Positions 20,812 through 28,690 of a stretch of DNA of 64,000 nt are shown piece by piece. Under the pieces are notes generated by a model. It searched no databases. It saw only the letters and a program-made list of their open reading frames with translations, and was not told where the DNA came from. The position numbers and the translations under genes were made by a program. Position 1 is the first letter of the stretch. Each line of letters begins with the position of its first letter. The DNA comes from Mucinivorans hirudinis (GTDB lineage: Bacteria; Bacteroidota; Bacteroidia; Bacteroidales; Rikenellaceae), in the NCBI GenBank assembly GCA_000723505.1, contig HG934468.1, forward strand, positions 714,798 through 778,797, in the 5' to 3' direction.

Positions 20812-21933
20812 CTACTCATAATGCTTTGTGATGATATTACCCAATTGGTCTGAACTCATAAATTCAACGTCAGGGTGTTTTCTTAGTATCTCTCGAAACA
20901 GCTCCTCCAACATTTTCAGATTGTTGAATCGATTTGTTTCATTCAACGAACCGATAAAGTTAAGTCTGTGTGATGAAATAATAGCCGGCTTGTTCCAAAA
21001 AAAAGAGTTGTCAATCTCTTTCAAACATCTACCCACATTATTCACCGAAATATACTGGCTTGGTTCGAAAACAGAGTTTCTGACAAGGTAAATCTGTCTA
21101 TCCCTATTTTGCTGGCCCGTAAAGTGCCGTACAACACGTCTACCCTCTAATAACGAGCAACATTGCGCCCTTCCACCTTGAATATACCTTACGCCACCCT
21201 CAGCCCAAGCCTGCTCCACAAAACAATCCCAAGTATATGAGGGGGCTATCGCCGAAAGCGAATTAAATCCGAAAATATCCTTGAAAATCTTCAATCCTTC
21301 TTCAATAGAAACCCTTACAAACTCCTGCTCCCTCTGCTGAGAAATATTGTAGGAGTGTAAAAATTTATTGCGTGAATCTTCACTAACAGTAGCTGAAAAA
21401 ACACCCTCCTCAAATGCTTCTCTTACACCCTTATAACTTTCTTGTAATGCGGTAAGCCACATCTGAAAATTGATATGTTCACGACCGTGAAACTGCGGGT
21501 GAAACATCCTTTCAGTCATCCCTTGCTTCCAAAGAGCAAACACATCTTCATTGGGATAGTACCTTTTCAGAGTATCGGTAAATAATTCATAGTGATACTC
21601 TTGGTAATTCACAGCTTTGATTTTTTCAAAGTCAGGATTGGCGACAATCGTGTTTGCAGTGATAATAGGATGGTTGCTATTTTTATCTTTGAACTTACTC
21701 AATACTTCAAACAGCGCCTTCAAATCTTGTGAACTTGCCAATGTGTCGTACTTTTCATATCCGTAATCTGAAAATTTCACCTCTTTTGCCAACAACCTAT
21801 CCCTTGCCGCGAGGCTCGGCATACGAATCGCCCCCCAGTCGTCCGACTCAATCACAACTATCTTGCGGGATGTGTGCCAACCCCGAATATTCACTAAATT
21901 GCGACCTATGGCTCTCTTTAACATTGGAATCAT
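20812..21933 (-). CDS. Polysaccharide deacetylase-like protein, second paralogue
   Basis: A 373-residue homologue of the protein at 8394-9485. Shared blocks include IESDDWGAIR (about residue 28-37), LASSQDLKALFEVLSKF, ALWKQGMTERMFHPQFHGREH (about 133-153) and AIISSHRLNFIGS near the end. The paired aspartates and the H-x3-H-x2-EH cluster suggest metal binding, as in NodB-type deacetylases, but the order is not canonical. No signal peptide is seen. It is translationally coupled (4-bp overlap) to the SGNH gene upstream. Function unknown; sugar de-N-acetylation is a hypothesis. Confidence 0.7.
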   Translation of the reverse strand: MIPMLKRAIGRNLVNIRGWHTSRKIVVIESDDWGAIRMPSLAARDRLLAKEVKFSDYGYEKYDTLASSQDLKALFEVLSKFKDKNSNHPIITANTIVANPDFEKIKAVNYQEYHYELFTDTLKRYYPNEDVFALWKQGMTERMFHPQFHGREHINFQMWLTALQESYKGVREAFEEGVFSATVSEDSRNKFLHSYNISQQREQEFVRVSIEEGLKIFKDIFGFNSLSAIAPSYTWDCFVEQAWAEGGVRYIQGGRAQCCSLLEGRRVVRHFTGQQNRDRQIYLVRNSVFEPSQYISVNNVGRCLKEIDNSFFWNKPAIISSHRLNFIGSLNETNRFNNLKMLEELFREILRKHPDVEFMSSDQLGNIITKHYE

Positions 21934-22859
21934 CTAAATTCCTGTTTTAATCTACTTGCAATTTTTGCAGAATATCTATCCGCACCCTTGCTGTTGAGGT
22001 GTTTAACATCCTTGAAAAGAGCCGCATCCGCAAACTCCCCGTCATTGAAATAGTTCCAATACTCAACTTCCAATTCCGAAGTAAGCCGCTCCATATCATC
22101 CACTATGCTACTGCTCGAAATATCTCCATATATGGGCGATGATACAAAGATACATTCGACACTATTTTCACGGCAGAGTTCCACGAATTTTCTGATATAT
22201 TTCAATTTCAAAGCATCTATCTCGGAGCCGAACTCATCTCCGACTTTTTCATAACTGCCATTATAGCAGTTATTTTCATTTATGACGACATATCCACCAT
22301 TACGGCATACCACCTCACTGTTGCCGTAAAAAAGTGGCAATATTGCTATAGAGGCAGGTTGCGAATTCATTCGCACAAAGTTTGATAGCATTTTGATATT
22401 GTCATACTGCGACCGTAAATCGACAATCTCACGTACTGCGGTATCTCGGTTGTAGTATGGATAGAAAAGTGTCAATTTATCTCTATCCCATGTGGGCGGA
22501 GTTTTGTAAATATCTATATCGAAAGTGTCGAAAATCACAACCTTCGGGGTGTACCTCTCCAGCAGTGATTTTAACATCGCATATTGAACATAGATATTCT
22601 GCCCTCCCAGACCTGCATTATATACCGCCATAGAGAGTGAATCAGCAATAATTGCCACATTGTAATGTCCCACCGCACGCGATGCACCAAAAATAATTAC
22701 ATCCTCATCGGATTGCTCTATAACATAAGTCAGCTTCCTGTTTTGCGTAAAATAGAGCTTATCCGCCACAAAGCCAAAGGCAATATCCACCACTGCAAAT
22801 ATCACAATGAAAACAATGCTCTTTACCGCAAATTTCTTTATGTCGTTGCTTATTTTCAT
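21930..22859 (-). CDS. Membrane-anchored SGNH/DltD-AlgJ-like acyl-transfer partner
   Basis: A 309-residue protein with one N-terminal membrane anchor (residues ~10-32) and an extracytoplasmic domain. IIFGASRAVGHYN looks like the G-x-S block of SGNH hydrolases, and DVKHLNSKGADRYS supplies the D-x-x-H of the catalytic triad. Such proteins partner with MBOAT acyltransferases in alginate, cellulose and teichoic-acid acylation. The upstream neighbour is exactly an MBOAT gene; stop and start codons touch. It therefore likely transfers acetyl groups to the polysaccharide in the periplasm. Confidence 0.82.
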   Translation of the reverse strand: MKISNDIKKFAVKSIVFIVIFAVVDIAFGFVADKLYFTQNRKLTYVIEQSDEDVIIFGASRAVGHYNVAIIADSLSMAVYNAGLGGQNIYVQYAMLKSLLERYTPKVVIFDTFDIDIYKTPPTWDRDKLTLFYPYYNRDTAVREIVDLRSQYDNIKMLSNFVRMNSQPASIAILPLFYGNSEVVCRNGGYVVINENNCYNGSYEKVGDEFGSEIDALKLKYIRKFVELCRENSVECIFVSSPIYGDISSSSIVDDMERLTSELEVEYWNYFNDGEFADAALFKDVKHLNSKGADRYSAKIASRLKQEFR

Positions 22860-24274
22860 TAGAATTGGAAATAGATAAATTGTCCGCCGTCAAATACTCC
22901 GCACGAGAGAATCACAGCCAAAATAAAAATATACAAACTCCAACGAACCACAACGTGCCGGTTGTCGAATAACAAATGTTTTTCGGGATAGAACTCATCT
23001 ATAAAATCCTTTATTACCAAAACAAATATTCCGAAAAGACCATAAGCAATAGTTGTTACATCTATAAAAAGAGCACCGTGGTCGGCAAAAATTTTTCTCA
23101 GCACTTTAAATCCGTCTCCTATCGAGTTAGCCCTGAAAAAGACCCAACCCGCCATTGCCAACACAGAGCATAACAATATATTAAAACCCATAATAACTAT
23201 ATTGTTAGTATTGCTTTTGCCAATGTATTTTGTCTTCACATTTTCCACAATCAGATATGTTCCGTGCAAAGCCCCCCAAGCCACAAAAGTCCAATTCGCC
23301 CCGTGCCAAATACCGCTCACCAAAAAAGTAACGAACAGATTGAATAGATGTCTGCCATACTTCACTCTGCTACCGCCCAGCGGTATATATACATAGTCCT
23401 GAAACCAAGTAGAGAGCGAAATATGCCATCGTTTCCAAAATTGTTGCATTGAAGTCGAGAAATATGGTCTGCGAAAATTCTCCATCAGGTCGAATCCCAT
23501 AATCCTTGCCGCACCGATTGCTATATTCGAATATCCCGCAAAGTCGCAATATATCTGAAATGTGAAGAAAACGGTTGCTAACAGAAGCGTTGTGCCCGTG
23601 TGCTGCTCAGCATTGTTATACGCCGCGTTTACATACATCGACACGCGGTCTGCCACCACCAACTTCATAAAGAAGCCCCACAACATCTGCCTCAAGCCCA
23701 GCACCGCACGCGGATAGTTAAAAGTGTGCTTTACATAAAACTGAGCCAGCAGATTCTTAGCCCGCTCGATAGGTCCCGCAACCAACTGAGGGAAAAACGA
23801 AACAAACAGAGCATAAATCCCAAAATGTCGCTCTGCTTGAATATCACCCCTGTACACATCTATCGAATAACCAACTGCCTGAAACGTATAAAACGAAATG
23901 CCGACCGGCAGCAAAATATCAAAATTCGGAATAGGCCAATGGATACCCAAATAATCTAACCCCTCGAAAACAGTATTATTAATAAAATTGTAATACTTGA
24001 ACATAAACAATATGCCGAGGTTTATGGCGAGATTGGCTATGAGAAAGAGTTTTTTTCGCGATTTATCATCCCTATATTTCTCGACTAATCTACCGCAAAC
24101 ATATGTTACCGCCGTCGAAGTAAAAATCAGTAGGGCATAAGTAGGCTCCCAGTTCATATAAAAATAGTAACTGGCAACAAGCAAGAATACCCACCTAAAT
24201 CTGTGTGGTAATAAAAAATATACCAGACAAACTAATGGAAAGAATATAAAAAACGCTATCGAATTAAATAACAT
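22859..24274 (-). CDS. MBOAT-family O-acyltransferase (AlgI-like)
   Basis: A 471-residue multi-spanning membrane protein. Family marks: FPQLVAGPIERAKNLL, QFWKRWHISLSTWFQDYVYIP and the active-site histidine in VSGIWHGANWTFVAWG. AlgI-type MBOATs move acetyl groups across the inner membrane for O-acetylation of exported polysaccharides. It lies 3 bases after the UDP-sugar dehydrogenase gene and abuts the SGNH partner. Membrane span count is about 10-12. Substrate is presumed to be the capsule made by this locus. Confidence 0.93.
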   Translation of the reverse strand: MLFNSIAFFIFFPLVCLVYFLLPHRFRWVFLLVASYYFYMNWEPTYALLIFTSTAVTYVCGRLVEKYRDDKSRKKLFLIANLAINLGILFMFKYYNFINNTVFEGLDYLGIHWPIPNFDILLPVGISFYTFQAVGYSIDVYRGDIQAERHFGIYALFVSFFPQLVAGPIERAKNLLAQFYVKHTFNYPRAVLGLRQMLWGFFMKLVVADRVSMYVNAAYNNAEQHTGTTLLLATVFFTFQIYCDFAGYSNIAIGAARIMGFDLMENFRRPYFSTSMQQFWKRWHISLSTWFQDYVYIPLGGSRVKYGRHLFNLFVTFLVSGIWHGANWTFVAWGALHGTYLIVENVKTKYIGKSNTNNIVIMGFNILLCSVLAMAGWVFFRANSIGDGFKVLRKIFADHGALFIDVTTIAYGLFGIFVLVIKDFIDEFYPEKHLLFDNRHVVVRWSLYIFILAVILSCGVFDGGQFIYFQF

Positions 24275-24277
24275 ACT

Positions 24278-25543
24278 TTACAGCTTTGCATCCGCCTTAT
24301 CGGCAATTATATTCTTAACATCATAAACGATACCCTTGTCCGACTTTAGAGCGACAATATCCAACTCCTTGAACTCGTTGTGAGCCACCGCCAAAACCAC
24401 CGCGTCATATTTCTGCGAGGCAGGCAATGAAGTTAATACATCTAATCCATATTCGTGTTTAACTTCCTCCGGATTTGCCCACGGGTCAAACACTGAAACT
24501 ACCGTATCATAGCTTCCAAGGGCAGAAACCACATCTACTACTTTTGTATTACGCACATCAGGACAATTCTCTTTGAAAGTGATGCCGAGTACCAATACCT
24601 CTGCCCCCTTTACAATCTGCCCTTTCTGAATCATACACTTAACCACTTGCGAGGCGACATACTCGCCCATCGAGTCGTTCATTCTTCTGCCGGCAAGGAT
24701 AATTTCGGGATGGTAGCCGTATTGTTGTGCCTTTTGTGCAAGGTAGAACGGGTCTACACCAATACAGTGCCCTCCGACTAGACCGGGCGAAAACTTCAAA
24801 AAGTTCCATTTTGTACCCGCCGCTTCCAAAACAGCGTGGGTGTCGATGCCCATCAGGTTGAAAATCTTTGCCAACTCATTGACAAAGGCTATGTTGATGT
24901 CGCGTTGTGAGTTCTCTATAACCTTTGCAGCTTCGGCAACTCGAATTGTTGGTGCAAGGTGTGTTCCGGCTATGATTACTGATGCGTAAATATCATTTAC
25001 TATTTTGCCTATCTCAGGGATCGAACCTGATGTTACTTTCTTGATTTTCTCTACTGTGTGCTCCTTATCGCCGGGGTTAATACGCTCGGGAGAGTAGCCT
25101 GCAAAGAAGTCTTCGTTGAATTTTAATCCTGAAACACGTTCTACGACTGGGATACAATCCTCCTCGGTTGCACCGGGGTAGACGGTTGATTCGTATATAA
25201 CTATGTCGCCTTTTTTGATGACTTTGCCTACTGTTTCGCTCGCTTTGATAAGCGGTGTGAGGTCGGGACGGTTGTTCCTATCCACGGGCGTAGGGACAGT
25301 AACCACAAAGACGTTACAATCCTTAATATCGTTAATATCACACGAGCATACGAAGCCGTGTTTTTCGATAGCCTCTTTCAAAATATCGTTCGACACCTCC
25401 AAAGTCGAATCTACACCAGTCATCAACTCCGCCACGCGAGCCTTGTTAATATCAAATCCCACCGTTTTGTACTTTGTCGAAAATAGTCTCGCCAAGGGGA
25501 GACCTACGTAGCCAAGTCCTACTACTGCGATTTTGTGAGTCAT
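24278..25543 (-). CDS. Nucleotide-sugar 6-dehydrogenase (WbpO/TviB type)
   Basis: A 421-residue UDP-glucose/GDP-mannose dehydrogenase-family enzyme. Seen: NAD site VVGLGYVGLPLARLF, VTVPTPVD, YESTVYPGATEEDC, and the catalytic cysteine in GGHCIGVDPFYLA (about C260). It oxidises a UDP-HexNAc at C6 to a uronic acid, probably UDP-GlcNAcA, UDP-GalNAcA or UDP-ManNAcA as in TviB/WbpO/WecC. A negatively charged capsule is thus expected. It is the second gene of the operon, 7 bases after upxY. The exact sugar cannot be read from the sequence. Confidence 0.93.
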   Translation of the reverse strand: MTHKIAVVGLGYVGLPLARLFSTKYKTVGFDINKARVAELMTGVDSTLEVSNDILKEAIEKHGFVCSCDINDIKDCNVFVVTVPTPVDRNNRPDLTPLIKASETVGKVIKKGDIVIYESTVYPGATEEDCIPVVERVSGLKFNEDFFAGYSPERINPGDKEHTVEKIKKVTSGSIPEIGKIVNDIYASVIIAGTHLAPTIRVAEAAKVIENSQRDINIAFVNELAKIFNLMGIDTHAVLEAAGTKWNFLKFSPGLVGGHCIGVDPFYLAQKAQQYGYHPEIILAGRRMNDSMGEYVASQVVKCMIQKGQIVKGAEVLVLGITFKENCPDVRNTKVVDVVSALGSYDTVVSVFDPWANPEEVKHEYGLDVLTSLPASQKYDAVVLAVAHNEFKELDIVALKSDKGIVYDVKNIIADKADAKL

Positions 25544-25550
25544 TATTTGT

Positions 25551-26081
25551 CTAATTTATTTTTTGTAGCAATGACGGATGTATAAAAGATGTTGCTACCG
25601 CCATCACTCCATTAATGGTTACCAACACGCGGCGATCGTTTTTGATACGAACTACATCGCCTTCTACCCCCTCGAAGATGCCCCCTGTCACTCTAACCCT
25701 ATCACCCCGCTTGAGTTTACAACCATCCAAGGTGACGTAAATCAGTTGTTCGTTGAGCATTCCGGAAACGGCAATGAACTGCCTCATTTCACTATCATTT
25801 ATAGTGACAGGAGCTTTGGCAGCATTGTTATACATATATCTAATGGGTAAAACACCCTCTACATCTTTTTTTATGGCATCCAAGGTTTCTCTTGATGTCC
25901 TGATAAAGACGAGATTACGGATAACAGGTTGTAATATCTTTTTCTTTTTGCCGTTTCGGGTAACTTCTCGATATTGGACAGGGATATAATTGTCTATTTT
26001 CAGTGAATCAAGAATCTCCTTTAACTTAAACTCCCTACAATAAGTTACTCTCACCGCATACCATTCTACGGATTCTTCCAT
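25551..26081 (-). CDS. upxY: UpxY-type transcription antiterminator (NusG-like)
   Basis: A 176-residue NusG paralogue. The N-terminal NGN-like domain (WYAVRVTYCREFKLKEIL ... YIPVQYREVTRNGKKKKI) is followed by a KOW segment, LKRGDRVRVTGGIFEGVEGD. UpxY proteins, known from Bacteroides fragilis, head each capsule operon and let polymerase read through early termination in the leader of their own operon. That fits here: the gene is first, and a terminator-like hairpin lies in its ~190-base leader. No UpxZ gene, which normally follows upxY in Bacteroides, is found; the next gene is the dehydrogenase. Confidence 0.93.
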   Translation of the reverse strand: MEESVEWYAVRVTYCREFKLKEILDSLKIDNYIPVQYREVTRNGKKKKILQPVIRNLVFIRTSRETLDAIKKDVEGVLPIRYMYNNAAKAPVTINDSEMRQFIAVSGMLNEQLIYVTLDGCKLKRGDRVRVTGGIFEGVEGDVVRIKNDRRVLVTINGVMAVATSFIHPSLLQKIN

Positions 26082-26221
26082 TCTGTTTTTTTTAAGAAAC
26101 TTGCGGGTACACCAAGGGATTGACTTGCACTGACTGTGCTTGCCTTTCTGAAATTTTATTCAGACCATTTCGGATTCAGTACGCCATCCGGCAGTATTTG
26201 TTGAATCTTACTATTTTGCTA

Positions 26222-26247
26222 AAAACCCACCTTTGCTTAGTGGTTTT
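26222..26247 (-). terminator. Terminator-like hairpin in the capsule leader (candidate UpxY target)
   Basis: On the minus strand AAAACCAC and GTGGGTTTT form an 8-bp stem with one bulge and a 9-nt loop, followed by further T residues. It lies between the invertible segment and upxY, ~140 bases upstream of the upxY start. Leader termination relieved by UpxY is known for B. fragilis capsule operons; that this hairpin is the stop signal here is inference. Confidence 0.5.
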
Positions 26248-26272
26248 CCCAGATTGCTAAACTTGATATAGC

Positions 26273-26295
26273 TCCGTCTCTTAAAAAGAGACGGA
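26273..26295 (+). repeat. Left inverted repeat (recombination site) of the promoter switch
   Basis: Twenty-three bases, TCCGTCTC + TTAAAAA + GAGACGGA. It is itself nearly palindromic: two 8-base arms around an asymmetric 7-base centre. This is the layout of a tyrosine-recombinase core site, where two monomers bind the arms and the centre is the crossover region. It is the exact reverse complement of the right repeat. Confidence 0.9.
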
Positions 26296-26493
26296 ATTCT
26301 ATTATAACATTCTGATGTACAGTATGCGGGTGTCGTTTTGAGATGGCATTAGATTGAATATGTTCCCGCTTAAATGGGCAGTAACCGGGCTTGAATCCTT
26401 ATTTGTGATATTATTCACGATAAAAAGTGACAATGAACTGAGTTTAACTCAAATAATTTTTCAAAAACAACATCAAACATTGAAATTATTTTG

Positions 26494-26501
26494 TACCTTT
26501 G
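26494..26501 (+). promoter_or_regulatory. -7 element TACCTTTG inside the invertible segment (facing away from capsule)
   Basis: Matches the Bacteroidota -7 consensus TAnnTTTG and is followed by GC, as in many strong promoters of this phylum. A clear TTTG -33 element at the usual 19-20-base spacing is not visible; this may mean dependence on another factor. In the present orientation transcription would run into the right repeat and the hairpin at 26577-26613. Confidence 0.7.
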
Positions 26502-26523
26502 CCGAGAATTAAAGCGGATTTAG

Positions 26524-26546
26524 TCCGTCTCTTTTTAAGAGACGGA
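26524..26546 (-). repeat. Right inverted repeat (recombination site) of the promoter switch
   Basis: Exact reverse complement of 26273-26295. Here the flanks extend the palindrome to 26520-26550 (14-base arms around TTT), so the right copy can also fold as a strong hairpin, which the left copy cannot do to the same degree. Confidence 0.9.
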
Positions 26547-26576
26547 CTAATATTTGTGCGTATTACGCATATTATC

Positions 26577-26613
26577 AGGCGGTTATAAAAAACAGGTAAA
26601 ATCTGTTCCGCCT
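26577..26613. terminator. Bidirectional terminator between recombinase and switch
   Basis: AGGCGG pairs with CCGCCT, and inside it AACAG pairs with CTGTT. On the plus strand the stem is followed by ATTTTTG. On the minus strand the inner stem is followed by a T run. It would end recombinase transcription 15 bases after its stop and would also block transcription from the promoter in the OFF state. Confidence 0.7.
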
Positions 26614-26627
26614 ATTTTTGCGAAGAG

Positions 26628-27809
26628 TCATATTTGGGAAATTAGCTTGGCATTAGCTTGGTCTATCACCGAGCGGTCAAGTGACGACAAGTAGATAAGC
26701 GTGGTTTTTTCATTATTGTGCCCCATACTTTCACTTATCACTTGAGTTGGAATGCCTCGCTTCTTTGCCAGCGTTGCCCAGCTATGGCGTGCCACATAAG
26801 AGGTGAGCTCACTATCCAATCCCATCAATTCCGATATTTTTTTCAAACGTTTATTCTGCAAACGCAAAGCACTCTCGTAATTTGGATTTATGCCGACAAG
26901 TATCGGAAAAAGATATTTATTGTCAATTACTTTATTCAAATAGCGAGTAATAATATTTTTCAAACACGGTTCCAAACGGATATTTAGCTCCTGTCCTGTC
27001 TTATGACGTTGATAGACAATGTAGTCGCCCTTGATGTTATCTTTCGACAGATGAGCCACATCGACAAATGCCATTCCGCGAGCAAAAAAGCTGAACATAA
27101 ACATATCTCTGGCAAGGGCAAGCTCATCTCTCTTTGACAGATCCAACGCCCTCAAACGCGAAATAATTTGCTCATCAACAGCTCTTTTTACCGTTCTGTC
27201 TGAACCTAAATATATCCCCTTGAAAGGAAAACGTTGCTCAATTACACCTTCTGCAACGGCGCGATTATAGATAGATCTCAAAGTTCTAATATAGAAAGAA
27301 ATAGAGTTATTGCAAATCTTTTTGGATTTTAGGTATTGTTCGTATTGCTTAATAAGGAGTGGCTTTATCTCGTCAAAGGCAACATCTTCTCTTCTACAAA
27401 AGGTAAAGAAACTTCTTATCGTTGTTTTATGTGACAATGCTGTTTTTGCTCGCCCTTCACCCTGAAGCTCTTGAATGATTCGGTGTGAAAATTCCAATAA
27501 CAGACACTCTTTTATGCTTTTTTGGTATCTCACGATAATATCTTCAATATCACCAGCTTCTGAGATTATGCGCTGCAAATTATTCAAATCTTTCATTATC
27601 AGCCTTTCGATATTCTGCAAATAATCTCTTCTATGGTATGCCGCTTCGTTATGGTTGATGATACCTCTTTCATTATCCCATTCGAGAGGATATAACTTAT
27701 AAGCAGTCGTGATTTGCTTGCAAACCCTGTCTTTGATAAGTTGGTAAAACACCACTCCTTCTTTGTTTGCGTTGGTTGATGGTCTAAATTTTACTCTGAT
27801 TGATGCCAT
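26628..27809 (-). CDS. Tyrosine site-specific recombinase, probable promoter invertase
   Basis: A 393-residue tyrosine recombinase of the Bacteroidota type. It has an N-terminal arm-binding-like region (MASIRVKFRPSTNANKEGVV), a SAM-like core-binding domain (~100-200) and a C-terminal catalytic domain. Catalytic residues seen: Arg in FFARGMAFVDV, Lys in RHKTGQEL, YVARHSWATLA (Tyr in place of the first His of H-x-x-R), GHNNEKTT, and the nucleophile Tyr in LIYLSSLD. This pattern is shared with Bacteroides invertases that flip adjacent surface-gene promoters. It ends 82 bases from the right inverted repeat. Action on that site is inferred from proximity. An unrelated mobile-element integrase is the alternative, but no other element genes are present. 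Confidence 0.9.
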   Translation of the reverse strand: MASIRVKFRPSTNANKEGVVFYQLIKDRVCKQITTAYKLYPLEWDNERGIINHNEAAYHRRDYLQNIERLIMKDLNNLQRIISEAGDIEDIIVRYQKSIKECLLLEFSHRIIQELQGEGRAKTALSHKTTIRSFFTFCRREDVAFDEIKPLLIKQYEQYLKSKKICNNSISFYIRTLRSIYNRAVAEGVIEQRFPFKGIYLGSDRTVKRAVDEQIISRLRALDLSKRDELALARDMFMFSFFARGMAFVDVAHLSKDNIKGDYIVYQRHKTGQELNIRLEPCLKNIITRYLNKVIDNKYLFPILVGINPNYESALRLQNKRLKKISELMGLDSELTSYVARHSWATLAKKRGIPTQVISESMGHNNEKTTLIYLSSLDRSVIDQANAKLISQI

Positions 27810-28289
27810 ATTTTTGTGGGTTAGTAATTATGTTAAATGAGTAATTATCTATTCAGACTTTGAATTTACTTACTAATAATTGAATAAGCAACTATATGAG
27901 CCACTTATTTTTATAAGTAGCATAATCGAACTGGAATTTTGATAGCTGCCAACGGGTGATTTGGCTATATGTCATACACCAATTTGCTAGGGATTTTGGG
28001 GCTTAGGCGAAGTTTTGTGGCATCGTTCAACCACTTCATTCAGTCCTCGTAGTCTCGCATACGCACCACACCTACGTTGTTTAGAACTACTAATTTTGTC
28101 AGCTCATAGACAGCCAAGCGAACCATATCCCAACTTCAACCTCGAGACGTTTTTTCGGCGTTTTTTTGCTCAAAAACGGGGGTGATTTCATACTATTGAG
28201 TTGATTTTCAGAAGATGCTTATTTGGTGAAGTGCTTTGTAATACCCACGGGAGTAAATTTTATGTTGTACCTTAGCGGGCATTTACTTC
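27810..28289. other. Intergenic region without recognisable gene
   Basis: Non-coding in all frames beyond short fragments. It contains an AT-rich stretch just upstream of the recombinase (repeated GTAATTAT words near 27822-27850) and a small hairpin ACTTAT-TTTT-ATAAGT at 27903-27918. On the minus strand near 28020-28120 a short open stretch reads YELTKLVVLNNVGVVRMRDY before a stop, perhaps the tail of a lost gene. No clear -7 element for the recombinase gene was found. Confidence 0.5.
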
Positions 28290-28690
28290 ACATCGAACAT
28301 ACGCTTGAGTCCCGAGCACGGCAGGGAACTCCCTTATTATAAAATCAAGGAGTCCTTCCGTGACGTTATAGGACGTGTGCATACCCGTGTGATGTTGACT
28401 CCGGGTTATCTTCCTGATTTGTGCAGTGATGAGATTGTGCAGATTGCCGCGGTCCGACCTATCTGATGGAGCAGAGCGCTGCTATCCTCGGTCAGCAGGC
28501 GATGTTTACTACCGACCACAGAGGAGAATACAGTGAAAAGGTTCATCGACACATTTTTGCGACGCGAAGGTTGGTCGGAGCGTAAGATAAATGCCACTAT
28601 CCACCGGCAAATCAAAATTATCCAAGACCAGGCTGAGCTGCGCTTTGGTACGTACTTCCTTCCCGCGCACCAACGTGGCCTCCCTTGACG
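28290..28690 (+). pseudogene. Decayed transposase remnant (IS1634/IS4-like N-terminus)
   Basis: From about 28293 one frame reads SNIRLSPEHGRELPYYKIKE then SFRDVIGRVHTRVMLTPGYL before a TGA at ~28464. The pattern 'PYY+I/L-ES-R---GRV--R--L--G-L' resembles the start of Bacteroidota IS1634/IS4-type transposases. Reading continues in other frames (for example KRFIDTFLRREGWSERKINA), as expected after frameshifts. No DDE core or terminal repeats were recognised. Family assignment is from memory of the pattern and is tentative. Confidence 0.5.

Larger units (their letters stand above)
26273..26546. promoter_or_regulatory. Invertible promoter segment (274 bp) controlling the capsule operon
   Basis: The segment is bounded by perfect 23-bp inverted repeats (26273-26295 and 26524-26546) with 228 bp between them. 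It contains a Bacteroidota-type -7 element, TACCTTTG, at 26494-26501 on the plus strand. No TAnnTTTG is found on the minus strand. The capsule operon reads leftwards, so in this assembly the promoter faces away: the OFF state. Inversion would place it at about 26318-26325 facing upxY, giving a leader of ~230 bases. Capsule phase variation by such switches is well known in Bacteroides; the adjacent tyrosine recombinase is the obvious candidate enzyme. Confidence 0.88.
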
